From NCBI GenBank assembly GCA_030605805.1, contig JAUWHQ010000045.1:1-9541 (forward strand): a stretch of 9,541 bases of DNA. The letters are read 5' to 3'. The translations under genes and the position numbers were made by a program. The first letter of the stretch is position 1; every line of letters starts with the position of its first letter. This stretch comes from Methanosarcinales archaeon (GTDB taxonomy: Archaea; Halobacteriota; Methanosarcinia; Methanosarcinales; Methanogasteraceae). Below, piece after piece: positions 6,026-9,541 of this stretch. Below the pieces are notes generated by a model. That model was not told the DNA's origin and did not search any database. It was given only the letters and a program-made list of their open reading frames with translations.

Positions 6026-7117
6026 CTAATTAAGAACTTGCTTATGGATCTCATGTGCGGGGATATGCACTAAATAATCAAAATCTTTAGATATAATTTT
6101 AGGTATCCCCAATTCAGATAAAATCGGAAGATATGCTGCCGATGACATATTCACTCCGTCTTCTGTTACAGAATAATGGCGTGCATAGCTATCTTTGAAT
6201 ACATATTTGTCGTACTTTATAAATCCTCTCGACTCTAAATCGTCCATAATAAAATCAAAATGTTGTTCAATGTCCACATCAATCCGTAAGTCTCGTAATT
6301 TTATGTACCAAATGACTGTTTCTTTTATCCATGGTCTAGTAGCCCACTTAACTCTCCTATCCGCGTTATACTCATCACTTTTGCGTCTTTGAAGCATGTA
6401 TATTATGGTGCCTTTTAAAATTTCAATACCTCCTACTTTTGTACCTACTAAACACCGTAAATCGTCTCGCATCTGACAAACAGGATAATCAGCGCCAACG
6501 GTTCCAAAGACCTTATCCCCAAAGTCAGGGATTACCTCTAGAGCATCTTCCAGAAATCCGGTCGATGGATTTATTTTCTTAGATAAAAAAGCATAATTCA
6601 TATAACTATCTATATTAAAATCTGTTATTAATGTTTGAACTGTACCGATTCCTATTCGATTCGCTACAACATGGGAGAGTAATGCAACTTCAAAGGGAGT
6701 GAACTCGTGCAAATATCTTAAAACTTCGATTGTGGTAGTTCCGCGGGCATTAATTGGATCCGCAAACCATGTAATACTGTTCTCATCATAGTTTAGTTCT
6801 CCTATTGTTTCTGCATCCAATGGCGAAATTTCGGCTTTATCGTTGTTATTACCTGTTCTTTCAGTGTTTATATAAATCACATCCGCATTCGGCAGCATTT
6901 TTTTCATACCGGATGCCATGGGCAACCCATCGCGATATTTAACATAAATTCTATTAATATCAAATTTATTTAAACTGGCAAAATCAAGCATATCCGTCAC
7001 AGTATACTCTCCAATCACCTCTGCTGCTTTGTATGCTGCGTCTTTGGAGATTGTTTTCTTAAGCCGGGTCCATTCTTCATCAACTATCTGGTTTAGTACT
7101 TTTCTATGGGTAAACAT
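6026..7117 (-). CDS. UPRT-like phosphoribosyltransferase with C-terminal winged helix
   Basis: The N-terminal 210 residues follow the uracil phosphoribosyltransferase plan. YRDGLPMASGMKKMLPNA (61-78) corresponds to the LRAGL-M...PSA segment. ADPINARGTTT (119-129) corresponds to the PRPP loop DPMLATGGT. PDFGDKVFGT (197-206) corresponds to the uracil-binding GDAGDR-FGT. The PRPP loop is altered (ARGTT for ATGGT) and the base-binding segment shortened, so catalysis is uncertain. The C-terminal 150 residues are absent from ordinary UPRTs and look like a winged helix: FDFIMDDLESRGFIKYDKY (287-305), then HYSVTEDGV (314-322). This suggests a PRPP- or nucleotide-sensing regulator, or a signal-making enzyme. 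I chose Met at 7117 (363 aa) over Met 7168, because GAAGGTGA (7122-7129) is a good ribosome site just before it and a TATA-like TTTATATG lies about 35 bases upstream. First gene of a probable two-gene operon with the CARF-like gene. Confidence 0.65.
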   Translation of the reverse strand: MFTHRKVLNQIVDEEWTRLKKTISKDAAYKAAEVIGEYTVTDMLDFASLNKFDINRIYVKYRDGLPMASGMKKMLPNADVIYINTERTGNNNDKAEISPLDAETIGELNYDENSITWFADPINARGTTTIEVLRYLHEFTPFEVALLSHVVANRIGIGTVQTLITDFNIDSYMNYAFLSKKINPSTGFLEDALEVIPDFGDKVFGTVGADYPVCQMRDDLRCLVGTKVGGIEILKGTIIYMLQRRKSDEYNADRRVKWATRPWIKETVIWYIKLRDLRIDVDIEQHFDFIMDDLESRGFIKYDKYVFKDSYARHYSVTEDGVNMSSAAYLPILSELGIPKIISKDFDYLVHIPAHEIHKQVLN

Positions 7118-7165
7118 TTTTTCACCTTCTATAAAGTCATAGGCGTACTGGCATATAAATTTTTC
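7118..7165 (-). promoter_or_regulatory. Promoter and ribosome binding site of the UPRT-like operon
   Basis: On the minus strand, AAAAATTTATATGCC (about 7149-7163) is a BRE/TATA-like element. It stands about 35 bases before ATG 7117, leaving a short leader that holds the Shine-Dalgarno GAAGGTGA at 7122-7129. This layout favours the 7117 start and places the TATA inside the longer alternative frame that begins at 7168. Confidence 0.5.
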
Positions 7166-7194
7166 CATTGGTAAAGAATATGAGCAAGGGTAAA

Positions 7195-7250
7195 GTTTTG
7201 TTTTATAGCACTACCAACCACATCCACCCACATCAACCACTACATGAAGG
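7195..7250 (+). promoter_or_regulatory. Promoter and ribosome binding site of hicB
   Basis: A TATA-like TTTTATAG at 7201-7208 precedes the hicB start by about 50 bases, and AAGG at 7247-7250 is a weak Shine-Dalgarno 6 bases before the ATG. The leader includes CTACCAACCAC, which recurs near 167 and, in part, near 999. Confidence 0.35.
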
Positions 7251-7256
7251 CATGAA

Positions 7257-7445
7257 ATGACAACGAGAACATTCACTGCAATACTGCACAGGGAGGAAGG
7301 TATGTACGTCGCGGAATGCCCCGAAGTCGGTACAGTCCGTCAAGGGTATACGATCGAGGAAGCGATTGCCAACCTCAAAGAAGCCACGGAACTTTATCTT
7401 GAGGAGTTTTCTTTATCAGAAACCCCCCGATCGTATCGCCGGTGA
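7257..7445 (+). CDS. hicB: HicB-family antitoxin, 3'-truncated
   Basis: Short HicB-type antitoxin: FTAILHREEGMYVAECPEVGT, then the family's QG-TIEEAI-NLKEATELYLEEF block at residues 29-51. HicB normally binds and neutralises the HicA mRNA interferase. The first about 57 residues match the family well. Full-length short HicBs continue with a final strand of roughly LLTTFEV type; here the frame ends in unrelated residues RSYRR, because homology stops at about 7427, where a thymidylate synthase fragment on the opposite strand begins. The product is 62 aa and probably lacks its last strand, so function is doubtful. No intact hicA is adjacent; only a broken hicA-like remnant occurs at 961-1133. 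The ORF still has a start codon and promoter-like sequence, so it may be expressed. Confidence 0.7.
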   Translation: MTTRTFTAILHREEGMYVAECPEVGTVRQGYTIEEAIANLKEATELYLEEFSLSETPRSYRR

Positions 7446-7599
7446 GTTCGAAGAGTACGCACGCATCCCGAATCGGCTTTGGCTCGGAGGGATCTCCGAT
7501 CGTTATCCGCTTTCCATCGCGCAGCACATGCCGCACCGCCCGCGCCCACGCGTTGTGGAAATCGGTTTCTGATATCAGTATCGCTGGTGGTAGTTTCAT
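7429..7599 (-). pseudogene. Thymidylate synthase 5' fragment (second copy)
   Basis: Encodes the first about 57 residues of a thymidylate synthase like the one at 2705-3415: MKLPPAILISETDFHNAWAR, then RDACVLFELTGD. Over the first 55 residues I count 42 identical (76%). Similarity ends at about 7429, where the opposite-strand hicB begins, so all catalytic residues (PPC, RS-D, N, H-Y) are gone. The open frame runs on across hicB antisense to a stop at 7375. Similarity to the intact copy begins at the Met at 7599. Composition is host-like (GC-rich, GATC-rich). Either an old duplicate or the original resident gene replaced by the copy 4 kb away. Confidence 0.75.
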
Positions 7600-7614
7600 C
7601 TGTGCAACATCCAT

Positions 7615-8068
7615 CTTGTGCCGGATCGGTTTTATGGCTTTCTGAGGTTGTGTTGATCATAAGGCAGCAGCACGGATTGTACCGTTGTTGTCCGTAATTT
7701 TAGTGAAGTACACGTTTCGTGTGGCGGGTTGGGTTGTCTGTTTTCATTCGTTGTCTTGTGAGGAAGCCCCATCCGCGCCACCCGGGAATAAATTGCGGGA
7801 CATCCTTGGTGGTTGGACTTACCTTTTCTTCCATCGCATCTTTTACGCTTTTGTGCGAAGTATAACTCCGATTTGGGGTTATATTTGCATTGCGGATATC
7901 ATTCCATCTTAGCGATATATCCGCAGCCCTGCGCATATAAACCATCTCACATAACAGGATTGCCACCCTGAACACGGGCGTTCGGCGGGAGCGCCAGATA
8001 TGGGACTCCAAATCAACAGACTTAAAACGACCGTTAACGCCGTGATGACGTAACATGCCCTATGTTTT
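7615..8068. other. No supported gene
   Basis: About 450 bases between the thymidylate synthase fragment and the SUMT gene. A minus-strand open frame (7700-8056) could encode 118 residues, but it shows no recognisable domain, no clear ribosome site, and an irregular composition. A stretch near 7762-7790 (GAAGCCCC, later CCCGGG and GCGGG) has some flavour of an IS200/IS605-type 3' end but does not fold convincingly. This is probably decayed accessory DNA. Confidence 0.4.
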
Positions 8069-8812
8069 TCACGCAGGCATCAGTTCGCTGTGCAGCCGCA
8101 CCACATCACCGATCACGACGATCGCAGGCGCCCTGACCCCGCGCTTCCTGGCAAGATCGACGATCGTGCGCAGACTTCCGGTGGTCACCGCCTGATCAGG
8201 TCTTGTCCCGCGCTCGATGATCGCAACAGGCGTTTCAGGATCGCTTCCGTGCCGTATCAGTTCAGGAACATACCTGCCAAGCGTGCTTATGCCCATCAGA
8301 ACCACGATCGTGCCTTTCGACTGCGCAAGCCACTCCCAGTCGACCATCGACGCGCCACCCTCCTGTTCGTGCCCTGTGATGACGGTCACCATCGATGCAT
8401 GGTCCCTGTGTGTGATCGGGATGCCTGCTGATGCAGGGGCTGCGATCGCAGACGTGATGCCGGGCACAACCTCAAACGGGACGCCTGCATCCCGTAGTTC
8501 CATCGCTTCCTCCCCGCCTCTTCCGAAGAGATATGGGTCGCCGCCTTTCAGGCGCACCACCGTTTTGCCATGCGATGCACGATCGATCAGCAGCCGGTTG
8601 ATCTCGCCCTGTGCAAGCGTGTGATCGCCTGCGTATTTGCCAGCATCGATCCGTTCGGCGTTTTCCGGCAGCGACGCAAGAATTTCGGGTCCCGGAAGCT
8701 GATCATACACGATCACATCCGCCTCCCTGAGCAGGCGTTCTGCCTTGATAGTCAACAGTTCGGGATCGCCCGGACCCGAACCAACCAGATATACCTTTCC
8801 GCTTGAATGCAT
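8069..8812 (-). CDS. cobA: Uroporphyrinogen-III C-methyltransferase (SUMT)
   Basis: S-adenosylmethionine-dependent enzyme that methylates uroporphyrinogen III at C2 and C7 to precorrin-2, the branch point to sirohaem, cobalamin and, in methanogens, F430. Motifs numbered from the chosen start: VYLVGSGPGDPELLTIKA near the N-terminus, then VVRLKGGDPYLFGRGGEEA, VVPGITSAIAAPASAGIPIT and VTVITGH, followed by IVVLMGISTL and APAIVVIGDVV. This is the full tetrapyrrole-methylase plan at the usual length. I start it at Met 8812 (247 aa). The frame stays open to 8923, but the extra 37 residues (including KKRVFEDEGCRYTCW) are not part of the family, and a TATA-like AGATATACTT (minus strand, about 8851-8860) lies inside them, about 40 bases before 8812. 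The next gene is divergent. Composition is host-like. Confidence 0.9.
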   Translation of the reverse strand: MHSSGKVYLVGSGPGDPELLTIKAERLLREADVIVYDQLPGPEILASLPENAERIDAGKYAGDHTLAQGEINRLLIDRASHGKTVVRLKGGDPYLFGRGGEEAMELRDAGVPFEVVPGITSAIAAPASAGIPITHRDHASMVTVITGHEQEGGASMVDWEWLAQSKGTIVVLMGISTLGRYVPELIRHGSDPETPVAIIERGTRPDQAVTTGSLRTIVDLARKRGVRAPAIVVIGDVVRLHSELMPA

Positions 8813-9019
8813 GTTGATCACGTATGTGTTTGTGTTGATGACGCTCCAACAAGTATATCTGCAACCTTCATCTTCAAAAACTCTCTTTTTGATATGTATG
8901 GCAGAGACGCATGGCAACATCACTGAAGAACCGGATCACGACGGCGAAATCATTTCGGGAAATCACAACCGCCACATCTTCGGAACAGTTGATTAACACC
9001 CGCGGATCATCAATACATC
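8813..9019. promoter_or_regulatory. Divergent intergenic region between SUMT and TctA-like gene
   Basis: Holds the minus-strand TATA-like AGATATACTT (about 8851-8860) for the SUMT gene. For the plus-strand gene no good TATA box or Shine-Dalgarno is visible; the stretch before ATG 9020 is CATCAATACATC, so that gene may be leaderless or read from a weak promoter. Confidence 0.35.
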
Positions 9020-9541
9020 ATGCCCGAACCATTCCTGCTTGCGCTCTCGATATCGATCGGATTTGCGCTCGGCGTAATATCAGGACTCATCCCGGGCATA
9101 CACACAAACAACTTCGCACTGATCCTGCTTGCGCTCTCGCCCGGCATCTCAGACCTCGGATTCTCAAATACTCTCGTCGCCGTAATCATTCTCTCAAACT
9201 CGATCACGCACACCTTCTTAAACATCATTCCTGCGGTATACCTTGGTGCGCCCGATGCAGATACGGCTCTTGCAATACTACCAGGTCACGACATGCTGCT
9301 CGACGGGATGGGCGCAGCAGCGGTCAGATTATCGGCGATCGGCAGCGCAGGATCGATCATCGTATCGCTGGTGCTCGCAATCCCGCTCATGTTGTTCTTT
9401 GGGAGTTATTATGATTTCATACGTGAGAATATGGAATGGATTTTGCTGGCGATCGTTGTACTCATGATTCTCACGGAATCAGGAAGATATATCGAGGGGC
9501 AGGGGTCTCTTGTACACTTAAAATACAAATTCTATGCGACG
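9020..9541 (+). CDS. TctA-like / COG1784-type membrane protein, partial (3' end outside window)
   Basis: Open from ATG 9020 to the window end (174 codons, no stop), so the C-terminal part is missing. The product is very hydrophobic. The first segment is FLLALSISIGFALGVISG, followed by the characteristic LIPGIHTNNFA (23-33). Further segments are FALILLALSPGI, LVAVIILSNSITH, SAGSIIVSLVLAIPLMLFF and WILLAIVVLMIL. The GLIPGIH-N element and the P-A-YLGAPDADTALAILPGH block (70-89) are typical of archaeal relatives of tripartite tricarboxylate transporter large permeases (TctA, DUF112). Transport substrate is unknown and no partner subunits are visible. Start choice is by frame and motif only, as no Shine-Dalgarno is seen; a later start would cut into the first membrane segment. 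Composition is host-like. Confidence 0.8.
   Translation, partial: MPEPFLLALSISIGFALGVISGLIPGIHTNNFALILLALSPGISDLGFSNTLVAVIILSNSITHTFLNIIPAVYLGAPDADTALAILPGHDMLLDGMGAAAVRLSAIGSAGSIIVSLVLAIPLMLFFGSYYDFIRENMEWILLAIVVLMILTESGRYIEGQGSLVHLKYKFYAT

Noticed and set aside
7700..8056. Minus-strand 118-residue open frame before the SUMT gene
   Set aside because: No domain, no ribosome site and no clear homology; weak resemblance to a transposase C-terminus was not convincing.
8813..8923. Upstream extension of the SUMT frame to Met 8923
   Set aside because: The extra 37 residues are not family-like and contain the likely TATA element; Met 8812 gives the normal length.
1..9541. CRISPR array, tRNA or rRNA genes, complete insertion sequence
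   Set aside because: No spaced direct repeats, no tRNA cloverleaf and no rRNA-like stretch seen on either strand; no transposase or integrase gene recognised.

Overview
The window looks like chromosomal DNA from a methanogen-lineage euryarchaeon (Halobacteriota-type). The evidence is a COG2150-type HTH plus ACT regulator, an archaeal-type thymidylate synthase, a CoaBC with the archaeal EEGKAK signature, a SUMT, a TctA-like archaeal permease, a HFX_2341-family sensor, and TATA-type promoters. The housekeeping parts are moderately GC-rich and very rich in GATC. I cannot name the species.

Layout. 1-385: promoter region and a doubtful small ORF. 385-885 (+): ACT-domain regulator, then a probable terminator. 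961-1133 (+): broken remnant of a HicA toxin gene, running into the 3' end of coaBC (1122-2408, -). 2705-3415 (-): thymidylate synthase. About 3430-7200: AT-rich, GATC-poor island with three minus-strand genes. These are a UPRT-like phosphoribosyltransferase with a C-terminal winged helix, a CARF-like/HFX_2341-type sensor with a winged helix 18 bases downstream, and a 449-residue orphan protein. 7257-7445 (+): HicB antitoxin gene that has lost its 3' end, joined head-on at about 7428 to a truncated second copy of the thymidylate synthase gene (7429-7599, -). 7615-8068: no supported gene. 8069-8812 (-): uroporphyrinogen-III C-methyltransferase. 9020 to the window end (+): start of a TctA/COG1784-type membrane protein.

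The most striking observation is that the orphan gene lies between two attC-like folded sites (3506-3570 and 5039-5131). On the minus strand they show the integron core sequences GCCTAAC/GTTRRRY. The unit from about 3512 to 5044 has the geometry of an integron gene cassette: one ORF, attC 3' of the gene, and cassette ends that would restore a perfect 10-base complementarity on circularisation. No integrase is in the window.

The pair of nucleotide-related proteins (PRPP-binding fold plus CARF-like sensor, each with a winged helix) upstream of the orphan is a candidate uncharacterised signalling or defence module. That function is inference. Around the island there are scars of toxin-antitoxin and thymidylate synthase rearrangement, so this is a site of repeated insertion and loss between conserved metabolic genes.
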